Shown here piece by piece: positions 1 through 5,597 of a DNA stretch of 5,597 nucleotides. The DNA comes from DATFWK01 sp035259345. GTDB taxonomy: Bacteria; Actinomycetota; Thermoleophilia; Miltoncostaeales; Miltoncostaeaceae. Below the pieces are notes generated by a model. It was given only the letters and a program-made list of their open reading frames with translations. It searched no databases and was not told where the DNA came from. Location: positions 1 to 5,597 of the forward strand of contig DATFWK010000196.1 of the NCBI GenBank assembly GCA_035259345.1. Reading direction: 5' to 3'. How positions within the stretch are numbered: the stretch's first letter is position 1; each line of letters begins with the position of its first letter. Position numbers and translations under genes: made by a program.

Positions 1-581
1 AGGCCGGGAACGAGCCGGCGCGTCCCCGCCGCGTAGTCGGCGTACGGCTCGCCCAGCCGCTCACGCAGGAGCGCCTCCTCGCGCGGGATCCGCTCCGCGT
101 AGCCGGCCGCGGGAAGCGCGGTGCAAACGACGATGCTCACGACGTTCGCGAGGCCGATACCGATCCCGGCGAAGATCAGGATCGCCCCGGCGTAGGCCGG
201 ATGGCGCACCAGCCGGTAGGGCCCTGCCGTCACGACGCGATGGCCCTCCACGACCCTGAGCTCGCGGCTGAACAGAGGGCCGAGCAGCGCGATCGCCCAG
301 AGCCGCAGCGCCGCCCCGGCCGTGCCGACCGCGCATCCGAGCGCCGGCCAGAGCCACGCCGGCCCGCCGAGCGCGGCGCCGTCAAGACCCCAAGCCGCGG
401 CGATCCCCCCGAGCAGCCCCGTGAGCTGCCAGGCCTGGAGGCGGCGGTAGGTCGGGTCCCTGAGCCGCGCGGCCCGGTCGCCGTGGTGACGGCGGTGCTC
501 GACGGCGACCGTGACGACGAGCGGCGCGAGGACGACGAGCGCGGCGAGCCCGTCGCCGAGCGCGAGCGGCTGCTCGGCCGT
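1..581 (-). CDS. ICMT-family (isoprenylcysteine carboxyl methyltransferase-like) membrane methyltransferase, 3' end cut by window edge
   Basis: Reading the minus strand gives an integral membrane protein with the C-terminal signature of the ICMT/phospholipid methyltransferase superfamily. GPYRLVRHPAYAG lies at 224-186 (the H-P pair is at about residues 127-128), and ERLGEPYADY follows near 56-33. These motifs form the S-adenosylmethionine site in known members. Four hydrophobic segments are visible: about residues 10-30, 60-75, 83-110 and 133-155. Only the last few residues should be missing, because the frame is at RLVPG when the window ends. The substrate is unknown; bacterial members are often annotated as isoprenylcysteine methyltransferases without proof. 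The gene lies directly after the DUF1269 gene and in the same frame, separated by that gene's TGA, so the two are probably co-transcribed. No ATG, GTG or TTG occurs between the TGA and the first membrane helix. I place the start at ACG 579-581, which has GGGAG six bases upstream and would give a protein beginning (M)AEQPLALGDG. Family assignment is secure; the start is not. Confidence 0.85.
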
Positions 582-614
582 GGCCGGCTCCCGTCGCGGC
601 GGCCGGCCGGGCCC

Positions 615-1106
615 TCAGGCCTCCTCGTGGAACGCCTCGCGGAGGCGCGCCTCGTCCGCCTCGCTGAGGTTGGTCCGGATGAGCTCCATCTCGGTGCCGT
701 GGAAGGCCTCGATCACCCGGTCCTGGACCGCGTCGGATGTGAGCAGGAAGAGGCCGCTGGTCCCCGGCGTGATCTTCTCGCGGGCGTCGTCGATGAACTG
801 GTCGTCGATCCCGACGTCGGCCAGCGAGCCGCCGAGCGCCCCGGCCGCCGCCCCGACGGCCAGGCCGAGCAGCGGGACGAAGAAGATCAGGCCGAAGAGG
901 AGGCCCCAGAACGCACCGCCGAGGGCGCCCGCGCCCCTCAGGCTGTGGAGCTGGCGCGTCCGCGGCTTCTTCTTGCCCTCCGGCCACGAGACGATCGCGC
1001 CGTCCTCGACCTTGATCAGCTCCTGCTTCTGGAGGTCCTCGAGCTTCTCGAGCGCGGCCTCGGCCCCGTCCGGGGTCGGGAAGCGCCACACGGTCAGCGT
1101 CGCCAC
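615..1106 (-). CDS. DUF1269 domain-containing membrane protein (glycine-rich helical hairpin)
   Basis: This is a 163-residue protein. The N-terminal part (residues 1-55, starting MATLTVWRFPTPDGAEAAL) is soluble and resembles the ferredoxin-like start of DUF1269/COG4803 proteins, including the 'KVEDGAIVSWPEGKKKP' stretch at 32-48. Residues 58-97 form a Gly/Ala-rich membrane hairpin with closely spaced glycines (GAGALGGAFWGLLFG, then GLAVGAAAGALGG). The C-terminal part (98-163) is soluble and acidic. It contains the family's 'F-I-D-D-A-R-E-K-I-T-P-G-T-S-G-L-F-L-L' segment. The family's molecular function is unknown. I chose the GTG start at 1106-1104 because GGGAGG lies four bases upstream and the frame further upstream only mirrors the channel gene. 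The ICMT gene follows with no usable gap, and the channel gene is transcribed divergently from an 82-base spacer. The product ends EEA-TGA, and its last codons also form a strong GAGGAGG ribosome-binding sequence (626-620). Confidence 0.87.
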   Translation of the reverse strand: MATLTVWRFPTPDGAEAALEKLEDLQKQELIKVEDGAIVSWPEGKKKPRTRQLHSLRGAGALGGAFWGLLFGLIFFVPLLGLAVGAAAGALGGSLADVGIDDQFIDDAREKITPGTSGLFLLTSDAVQDRVIEAFHGTEMELIRTNLSEADEARLREAFHEEA

Positions 1107-1133
1107 CGCTCCTCCCTCGCTCGCTGTCGGGTG

Positions 1134-1150
1134 GCCGCGCGCCGCGCGGC
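1134..1150 (-). other. Perfect inverted repeat (hairpin) in the DUF1269 leader
   Basis: The arms GCCGCGC (1134-1140) and GCGCGGC (1144-1150) are exact reverse complements with a three-base loop. If transcription toward the DUF1269 gene starts just downstream of the symmetric AT box at 1159-1164, this hairpin would sit at the very 5' end of the mRNA, where such stems often affect stability or translation. The sequence is seen directly; the role is inferred. In DNA this GC-rich, short GC palindromes also arise by chance. Confidence 0.4.
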
Positions 1151-1152
1151 GT

Positions 1153-1169
1153 CGCGGATAGTATCCGCG
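1153..1169. promoter_or_regulatory. Palindromic AT island: possible shared divergent promoter or operator
   Basis: CGCGGATA and TATCCGCG are exact reverse complements around a single central G. This is the only AT-rich spot in the 82-base spacer between the DUF1269 gene (minus) and the channel gene (plus). It reads TAGTAT on the plus strand and TACTAT on the minus strand, each matching four of six bases of the TATAAT -10 consensus. One box could therefore serve both directions. The predicted plus-strand start would lie about 10-18 bases before the channel GTG. I see no good -35 hexamer on either side. A binding site for a dimeric regulator is an equally good reading. Confidence 0.4.
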
Positions 1170-1188
1170 CCCGAGTGGCCACCCGAGC

Positions 1189-2262
1189 GTGCCCGTGAAG
1201 GTCGTCCAGGTCGTCGTCGGGCTCGCGCTCGTGGTCTTCGTCCTGCGCGACGTGTTCCTCACGATCATCGTCGCGCGGCCGACCGCACGGACCCGCTGGC
1301 GCATCTCGATCTTCCTGCTGCGCCTCGGCTGGCCGGCGTGGCGGCGCGCCGCCCTGCGCAGGGGCCACGGGTGGGTCCGCCACGCGTTCATGAGCGTCTT
1401 CGGCCCGCTGACGCTCGTCACGATGCTCGTCCTGTGGCTGTTCTTCCTGGTGCTCGGCTTCGGCCTCGCGCTCCACGGCGTCAAGGACCAGGTGTCGCCG
1501 GTGCCCGGCCTCGGCTCGGCGATGTACCTGGCGGCGACGTCGATGCTCACGGTGGGCTTCGGCGACATCGTCGGCACAGGCGGGTTCGCAAGGGCGCTGA
1601 CGCTGCTCGCGGCCGCCTCCGGGCTCGCCGTCGTGACGATGCTGATCAGCCTGCTCTTCACGCTGGTCGGCGCCTTCCAGGACCGGGAGGAGGTGGTCGT
1701 GGTCCTCTCGACGCGGGCAGGCCGGCCGGCGTCCGGCGTCGCGCTGCTGGAGACCTACGGCGATCAGGGGATGCTCGAGCGCCTTCCGGGCGCCTTCGAG
1801 CATTGGGAGGCCTGGATCGCCCGCATCCGCGAGACCCACCTCGCCTATCCGCTGCTCTTCTGGTTCCTCTCCTCGGAGGCGAACGAGTCCTGGGTCGCGT
1901 CGGTGGGGGCGGTGATGGACGCGTCCGCATTGGTCACCGCGGGCGTCGAGGGCCCGTCGCGCGGACCGGCGACCATGACGCTGACCACCGGGATGCGCCT
2001 GATCGAGGACATGCACCGGCAGGTCGCGGGGCATGCGCATCCACGACATACGGCGCCGGACCTCACGCGTGAGGACTTCGCCCAGGCGTGGCGGCGGCTC
2101 GAGGCCGCCGGGCTGCCGCTGCGCGACGAGGAGGAGGCATGGTCGGCGTTCGCGCTCCTGCGGGAGGCGTACGTCGAGCCGTTCTCGATCATGTGCGCCT
2201 ACTGGGACATCACGGCGGACCCCTGGATGGCGCCCGTCCCGGCGCCGGCGGCCGCGGCCTGA
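1189..2262 (+). CDS. Two-transmembrane potassium channel family protein with C-terminal cytoplasmic domain
   Basis: This 357-residue protein would conduct K+ across the cytoplasmic membrane. The selectivity filter TVGFGD is at residues 121-126, preceded by a pore helix (about 108-120, GLGSAMYLAATSML). Hydrophobic segments occur at about 4-28 (N-terminal helix), 71-96 (outer pore helix) and 135-162 (inner pore helix), with a basic, arginine-rich stretch at 30-65 between the first two. Residues 165-357 form a soluble tail with no Rossmann-type GxGxxG of an RCK/TrkA_N domain. The tail has a conserved-looking 'THLAYPLLFWFL...ESWVASVGAVMDASALV' block at 217-249, which I recall from uncharacterised proteobacterial and actinobacterial two-pore-type channels. 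The start is GTG 1189; a second GTG at 1195 would remove two residues and cannot be excluded, since no strong ribosome-binding site is present. The tail ends in an Ala/Pro-rich stretch. The gene faces the HdeD-like gene tail to tail. Confidence 0.88.
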   Translation: MPVKVVQVVVGLALVVFVLRDVFLTIIVARPTARTRWRISIFLLRLGWPAWRRAALRRGHGWVRHAFMSVFGPLTLVTMLVLWLFFLVLGFGLALHGVKDQVSPVPGLGSAMYLAATSMLTVGFGDIVGTGGFARALTLLAAASGLAVVTMLISLLFTLVGAFQDREEVVVVLSTRAGRPASGVALLETYGDQGMLERLPGAFEHWEAWIARIRETHLAYPLLFWFLSSEANESWVASVGAVMDASALVTAGVEGPSRGPATMTLTTGMRLIEDMHRQVAGHAHPRHTAPDLTREDFAQAWRRLEAAGLPLRDEEEAWSAFALLREAYVEPFSIMCAYWDITADPWMAPVPAPAAAA

Positions 2263-2266
2263 CGCG

Positions 2267-2285
2267 CGGGCCGGCCCGTGGCCGG
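2267..2285. terminator. GC-rich hairpin between convergent genes, possible bidirectional terminator
   Basis: The 27-base gap between the stop of the channel gene (2262) and the stop of the HdeD-like gene (2290) contains CCGGCC (2271-2276), a CGT loop and GGCCGG (2280-2285), which form a perfect six-base stem. An overlapping palindrome, CGGGCCGGCCCG, spans 2267-2278. There is no T-run on either side, so this is not a classical intrinsic terminator. GC stems without T-tracts are common at gene ends in high-GC actinobacteria. The placement supports the call more than the sequence does. Confidence 0.35.
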
Positions 2286-2289
2286 TCGA

Positions 2290-2859
2290 TCAGGTCCCCG
2301 GGAGCACGCCCTTCCTGAGCTGGAACGCCACGATGATGTTCGAGATCCCCTTCACCAGGCTCCAGGCGGCGACGAACGCGATCACGAAGACGGCCTTGTT
2401 CGTGAAGTTGCCGGAGACCACGACCGCGAGGATGAGCTCGACGATGCCGAGCACGAGCCGCAGCCACCACAGGTCGAGCTCGCGGTTGGTGAGGGCCAGG
2501 ACGATGTCGAAGACGCCCTTGATCGCGAGGAGCCAGCCCACGAGCGAGGCGATCGCGACGAACGTGTTCACCGGGTGGGCCAGGGCGACGACCCCGCCGA
2601 CGATCAAGAGGATGCCGAAGATCAGCCACACCCAGCGCCAGCCGCCGTCGACCGAGAAGGCGAGCACCAGCTCCTCGATGCCGGTGACGAGGAAGACGAC
2701 GCCGGCCAGGATGCCGACGGCCGTCGCCGACCTCGCGTCGAAGCGGAAGAACACCAGCGAGATCAGGATCCAGAGGATCCCGGTGAGCAGCGGCACCCAC
2801 CACCAGCGGCGGGCGTCCTCGACCATCTCGTAGGCGAGCGCGTCCTCGGCGATGCTCAT
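2290..2859 (-). CDS. HdeD family (DUF308) acid-resistance-like membrane protein
   Basis: This 189-residue protein has six hydrophobic helices at about residues 21-39, 46-69, 75-94, 99-122, 130-150 and 156-179. It carries the repeated three-helix pattern of HdeD/DUF308 proteins: 'WWVPLLTGILWILISLVFF', the 'GIEELVLAFS' helix end at 60-69, 'WRWVWLIFGILLIVGGVVAL' and 'GVFDIVLAL' at 115-123. Length and layout match the family, which is named after Escherichia coli HdeD, a membrane protein linked to acid resistance at high cell density. Whether this homologue acts in acid stress is not shown by the sequence. The ATG at 2859-2857 is preceded by GGAGGA at a good distance, so the start is secure. A short charged N-terminal region (SIAEDALAYEMVEDARR) precedes the first helix. 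The gene lies 59 bases after the acetyltransferase stop on the same strand and may be co-transcribed with it. No clear promoter of its own is visible in that gap. Confidence 0.88.
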   Translation of the reverse strand: MSIAEDALAYEMVEDARRWWWVPLLTGILWILISLVFFRFDARSATAVGILAGVVFLVTGIEELVLAFSVDGGWRWVWLIFGILLIVGGVVALAHPVNTFVAIASLVGWLLAIKGVFDIVLALTNRELDLWWLRLVLGIVELILAVVVSGNFTNKAVFVIAFVAAWSLVKGISNIIVAFQLRKGVLPGT

Positions 2860-2918
2860 GTCGGGTCTCCTCCGTCCGTCGCGGTTGTCGTACGGGCCCG
2901 GGCGGCCCGGCGCCCGGA
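2860..2918 (-). other. Gap between acetyltransferase and HdeD-like genes: GC stems and a strong ribosome-binding site
   Basis: The half of this gap nearer the acetyltransferase stop is almost pure G/C and can form several overlapping stems, for example CCGGG (2898-2902), a CGG loop and CCCGG (2906-2910). This might terminate or attenuate transcription leaving the acetyltransferase gene. The other half carries GGAGGAG ahead of the HdeD-like ATG. No convincing -10 box is seen. Whether the two genes form an operon or are separated by the stem cannot be decided from sequence. Confidence 0.3.
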
Positions 2919-3350
2919 CTACTCGTCCCGCGTCCTGATGAACGCGGTGAGGCCGAAGGCGCCGACCGGCATCATGCCGAGCCGGCGGTAGAACCCCTCC
3001 GCGCCGCGCTCGGCGATGAGCACCTGGTGGTGGAAGCGATCGATCGGGTAGCGCTCGAGGATCGCCTCCATGAGGGCGCGGCCGATGCCCTCGCGCTGGC
3101 GGTCCGGGTGGACGAGCACGTCGGCGACGTAGACGGCGAAGGCCCGGTCCGAGAGGGCCCTGGCGTAGCCGACGACGGCCTCGTCCTCGAGGGCCACGAG
3201 CGAGCACTCGGAGTGCTCCACGGCCGTGCGCAGCCGCTCCGGATCGGCCGCGTGGGTCCAGCCGTGGGCCTCGTAGAGGTGAAGGATCCCGGGGAAGTGG
3301 CGCTCGGGATCCGCCGGGCGGACGCGGACCGCCGGGCGCAGCGTCGTCAC
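2919..3350 (-). CDS. GNAT family N-acetyltransferase
   Basis: This 143-residue protein is a single GNAT domain that would transfer an acetyl group from acetyl-CoA to an unknown amine. Order along the chain: an N-terminal strand (VRVRPADPERH) and helix with 'LYEAHGW' at 25-31, the central strands 'CSLVALEDEAVVGYARALSD' (49-68) and 'AFAVYVADVLVHP' (70-82), then the acetyl-CoA pyrophosphate loop Q-R-E-G-I-G at 85-90, matching the QxxGxG signature. It ends with the typical 'GAEGFYRRLGMMPVG' helix-strand element at 116-130, with the usual tyrosine at 121. The length is normal for a one-domain GNAT. The start is a GTG at 3350-3348; the upstream signal is weak (GGGGG about six bases before), so the exact start is less certain than the gene. 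The frame stays open for about 2.1 kb further upstream opposite leuS, but that extension lacks GNAT-like or other recognisable sequence and is a mirror of leuS codon bias. The gene is divergent from leuS. Confidence 0.87.
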   Translation of the reverse strand: MTTLRPAVRVRPADPERHFPGILHLYEAHGWTHAADPERLRTAVEHSECSLVALEDEAVVGYARALSDRAFAVYVADVLVHPDRQREGIGRALMEAILERYPIDRFHHQVLIAERGAEGFYRRLGMMPVGAFGLTAFIRTRDE

Positions 3351-3372
3351 CGAAAGCCCCCGCAAAGGCGCC

Positions 3373-3380
3373 GGTATACT
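3373..3380. promoter_or_regulatory. -10-like box of leuS, with a symmetric core that could also serve the acetyltransferase gene
   Basis: The plus strand reads TATACT at 3375-3380, five of six bases of the TATAAT consensus. It is the only AT-rich spot in a 39-base spacer. Transcription would begin about seven bases downstream, at or within a few bases of the leuS ATG (3390). The core GTATAC (3374-3379) is its own reverse complement, so the minus strand reads TATACC, a weaker -10 match correctly placed for the acetyltransferase gene at 3350. No clear -35 hexamer is visible. Confidence 0.5.
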
Positions 3381-3389
3381 CGTCCGCCG

Positions 3390-5597
3390 ATGTCGAGCGG
3401 CCCTACCACCACCACCGAACGCTACGACCCTGCGGCGATCGAGGCAAAGTGGCAGGCCGTGTGGGACCGGGAGCGCGCGTTCCACGCCGAGCCGATCTCG
3501 CGGGACGGCGAGGCCGCCGACGTGCCGGCACGCGCGGAGAAGGCGTACGTGCTCGAGATGCTCCCCTACCCCTCGGGCGAGGCCCACATGGGCCACGTCA
3601 AGAACTACACGATGGGCGACGTCGTCGCGCACCACCGCCGCCGCTCGGGCGCGGTCGTCTTCCACCCGATGGGCTACGACGCGTTCGGGCTCCCAGCCGA
3701 GAACGCGGCGATCCGGACCGGCGAGCCGCCGGGCGAGGTGACGCGGCGGAACATCGCCCGCATCCGCGAGCAGCTCAAGCGCCTCGGCTTCTCGATCGAC
3801 TGGGACACGGAGATCGCGACCTGTGAGCCCGACTACTACCACTGGACCCAGTGGCTCTTCCTGCGCTTCTTCGAGCGCGGGCTGGCCGAGCGGCGGGAGG
3901 CGGCGGTCAACTGGTGCCCGGTGGACCAGACCGTGCTGGCCAACGAGCAGGTGATCGACGGCCACTGCGAGCGCTGCGGCTCGCCGGTCGAGCTCCGCCA
4001 GCTCGCGCAGTGGTTCCTCCGCATCACGGACTACGCGGAGCGCCTGCTCGACGACATGGAGCTGCTCGAGGACTGGCCGGAGCGCGTGCTGACCATGCAG
4101 CGCAACTGGATCGGCCGGTCCGAGGGGGCGCGCGTGATGTTCCGGACCGAGGACGGCGAGCACGCGATCCCGGTGTTCACGACGCGCCCCGACACGCTCT
4201 TCGGCGCCACCTTCTTCCTGCTCGCGCCCGAGCACCCCCTGGTCGAGCGGCTGGTCGCCGGCCGCCCGGAGTCCGCAGCCGTGCTCGACTACGTCAGCGC
4301 GGCCGCCCGCGAGGGCGCCGCCGAGCGCGGCGACACGGACCACCCGAAGACCGGGGTGTTCACCGGCCGCTACGTCGTGAACCCCGTGAACGGCGAGGAG
4401 ATCCCGGTCTGGGTCGCGGACTACGTGCTCATGGACTACGGCACCGGCGCGATCATGGCCGTGCCGGGCCACGACGAGCGGGACCTGGCCTTCGCCCGCG
4501 CGCACGGCCTGCCCGTGCTGCGCGTCGTGGCCCCGGAGGGTGTCGACGCGGAGGCGCCGATCGACGAGGCCGAGCCGGGGGAGGGCACGCTCGTCAACTC
4601 CGGCTTCATCGACGGGATGCCGGTGGACGAGGCCAAGCGCGCCGTGGCGGCCTGGCTCGAGGAGCGCGGCCAGGGCGAGGCGACCGTCGGCTACCGCCTC
4701 CGCGACTGGCTGATCTCGCGCCAGCGCTACTGGGGCTGCCCGATCCCTGTGGTCCACTGCGAGAACGACTGCGGCATCGTCGCGGTTCCCGACGACGAGC
4801 TGCCGGTCCTCCTGCCGGAGGTGGACGACTACGCGCCGCGCGGGCGCAGCCCGCTCGCGGCGAACGAGGAGTGGGTGCGGACCACGTGCCCGCGCTGCGG
4901 CGGTCCGGGGCGGCGCGAGACGGACACGATGGACACGTTCGTCGACTCGTCGTGGTACTTCCTCCGATACACGGCGCCGCACCTGCAGGCGGCGTCCTGG
5001 GAGCGGCCGGTCGTGGACTACTGGCTCCCGGTCGACCAGTACATCGGGGGCGTGGAGCACGCGATCCTCCACCTGCTCTACGCCCGCTTCTTCGTCAAGG
5101 TCCTGAGCGACCTCGGGCTCGTGGGCTTCTCCGAGCCGTTCCGGCGTCTGTTCACCCAGGGGATGATCACCGCCGCCGGGGCGAAGATGAGCAAGAGCAG
5201 GGGCAACGTCGTCGCGCCGGACGAGATCGTCGACCGACTCGGCGCAGACACGCTTCGGCTCTACGTCCTGTTCATGGGCCCCGCGGCCGACGACGCCGAG
5301 TGGAGCGACCGCGGCGTCGAGGGCCAGCGGCGCTTCCTCGACCGCGTCTGGCGGCTGGTCGTCGGGCTCGGGGGCCCGGGTATGGTCGAGCGGCCCACCC
5401 TTGACGCGGTGGCCGGCGACCCGGCTGCGGCCGCGCTGATGCGCCGGACCGAGGCCACGATCGCGAAGGTGACCGAGGACATCGGCCGGCGCTTCTCGTT
5501 CCACACGGCCATCTCGGCGATCCAGGAATTGGTGAACGAGGCGACCCGCGGGGTCGGGGAGGGCGCCTACGGCGGCGAGACGGGCGAGCGGGCGCTG
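3390..5597 (+). CDS. leuS: Leucyl-tRNA synthetase, 3' end cut by window edge
   Basis: This class Ia synthetase charges tRNA-Leu with leucine in the cytoplasm; 736 residues are visible. Landmarks in order: the HIGH motif as HMGH at 66-69 within PYPSGEAHMGHVKNYTMGD; Cys176, Cys193 and Cys196 in a NWCPVDQ...HCERCG module; the CP1 editing domain with the threonine-rich TTRPDT at 264-269 and the GHDERD aspartate at 362, matching E. coli T247-T252 and D345 in order and spacing; the RLRDWLISRQRYWG block; a likely zinc module with Cys457, Cys461, Cys500 and Cys503; and KMSKS intact at 599-603 followed by RGNVVAPDEIV. Both catalytic signatures and the editing residues are present, so the enzyme should be active and proofreading. 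After residue 640 the tRNA-binding anticodon domain begins; family members usually run to about 800-880 residues, so roughly 100 or more residues lie outside the window. The ATG at 3390 follows a -10-like box so closely that the mRNA may be leaderless. No T-box or other leader structure fits in the spacer. Confidence 0.97.
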   Translation, partial: MSSGPTTTTERYDPAAIEAKWQAVWDRERAFHAEPISRDGEAADVPARAEKAYVLEMLPYPSGEAHMGHVKNYTMGDVVAHHRRRSGAVVFHPMGYDAFGLPAENAAIRTGEPPGEVTRRNIARIREQLKRLGFSIDWDTEIATCEPDYYHWTQWLFLRFFERGLAERREAAVNWCPVDQTVLANEQVIDGHCERCGSPVELRQLAQWFLRITDYAERLLDDMELLEDWPERVLTMQRNWIGRSEGARVMFRTEDGEHAIPVFTTRPDTLFGATFFLLAPEHPLVERLVAGRPESAAVLDYVSAAAREGAAERGDTDHPKTGVFTGRYVVNPVNGEEIPVWVADYVLMDYGTGAIMAVPGHDERDLAFARAHGLPVLRVVAPEGVDAEAPIDEAEPGEGTLVNSGFIDGMPVDEAKRAVAAWLEERGQGEATVGYRLRDWLISRQRYWGCPIPVVHCENDCGIVAVPDDELPVLLPEVDDYAPRGRSPLAANEEWVRTTCPRCGGPGRRETDTMDTFVDSSWYFLRYTAPHLQAASWERPVVDYWLPVDQYIGGVEHAILHLLYARFFVKVLSDLGLVGFSEPFRRLFTQGMITAAGAKMSKSRGNVVAPDEIVDRLGADTLRLYVLFMGPAADDAEWSDRGVEGQRRFLDRVWRLVVGLGGPGMVERPTLDAVAGDPAAAALMRRTEATIAKVTEDIGRRFSFHTAISAIQELVNEATRGVGEGAYGGETGERAL

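Noticed and set aside
1107..1661. A long N-terminal extension of the DUF1269 gene (348 residues in total)
   Set aside because: The added 185 residues are antisense to the channel gene and cover its selectivity filter. The GTG at 1106 has a ribosome-binding site and gives the normal family length.
382..2049. A 555-codon minus-strand frame across the channel and DUF1269 genes
   Set aside because: It spans two recognised genes in the wrong phase or strand and has no recognisable sequence of its own.
201..2072. A 623-codon plus-strand frame across the ICMT, DUF1269 and channel genes
   Set aside because: The product is an Arg/Pro/Glu-rich composition without domains. It runs opposite two real minus-strand genes and then out of frame over the channel gene.
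2860..3207. An N-terminal extension of the HdeD-like protein (305 residues in total)
   Set aside because: The extension overlaps the GNAT gene in another phase and is Arg/Gly/Pro-rich. The internal ATG at 2859 has a strong ribosome-binding site directly upstream.
3351..3389. A T-box or leucine attenuator ahead of leuS
   Set aside because: The spacer is 39 bases long, with no room for a T-box, no leucine-codon leader peptide and no terminator stem.
3851..5404. A 517-codon plus-strand frame overlapping leuS in another phase
   Set aside because: It is low-complexity Arg/Ala/Gly/Pro sequence, and leuS in its own frame carries every synthetase motif over the same bases.
2919..5504. An 861-codon open frame on the minus strand running opposite leuS and into the GNAT gene
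   Set aside because: Only the last 143 codons are a real gene. The rest is rich in Arg, Ala, His, Val and Asp with no domain, and lies exactly opposite the conserved leuS gene. GC-biased third codon positions keep such mirror frames open.

Overview
This window is very GC-rich, uses GTG starts freely and has strongly GC-biased third codon positions. The proteins look like those of a high-GC Gram-positive bacterium (Actinomycetota). A deep-branching class such as Thermoleophilia is a reasonable guess, but nothing in the window proves it. There are six genes, two of them cut by the window edges, and almost no empty DNA.

Layout from left to right. (1) Positions 1-1106, minus strand: a two-gene unit. 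A 163-residue DUF1269-type membrane protein comes first in transcription. It is followed directly by an isoprenylcysteine carboxyl methyltransferase (ICMT)-family membrane protein that runs off the left edge. The ICMT frame has no normal start codon; the best candidate is an ACG at 579-581. (2) Positions 1107-1188: a short divergent spacer holding two perfect inverted repeats. (3) Positions 1189-2262, plus strand: a two-transmembrane potassium channel with a TVGFGD selectivity filter and a long cytoplasmic tail. (4) Positions 2290-3350, minus strand: an HdeD-like six-helix membrane protein, preceded in transcription by a GNAT N-acetyltransferase. The channel and the HdeD gene converge across a GC-rich hairpin. 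(5) Positions 3351-3389: a second divergent spacer with a TATACT box placed so that leuS could be transcribed almost without a leader. (6) Positions 3390 to the right edge, plus strand: leuS, leucyl-tRNA synthetase, 736 residues visible and still open.

Functionally, leuS is a housekeeping gene. The other five genes are small accessory functions, and four of the five encode membrane proteins: channel, DUF1269, HdeD-like and ICMT. A role in envelope, ion or acid stress is plausible for the group but is inferred from family names and adjacency only. I saw no mobile element, CRISPR array, tRNA or rRNA, and no clear evidence of a new multi-gene system. The points most worth a second look are the missing ICMT start codon, the symmetric AT islands in both divergent spacers, and the channel's tail domain.
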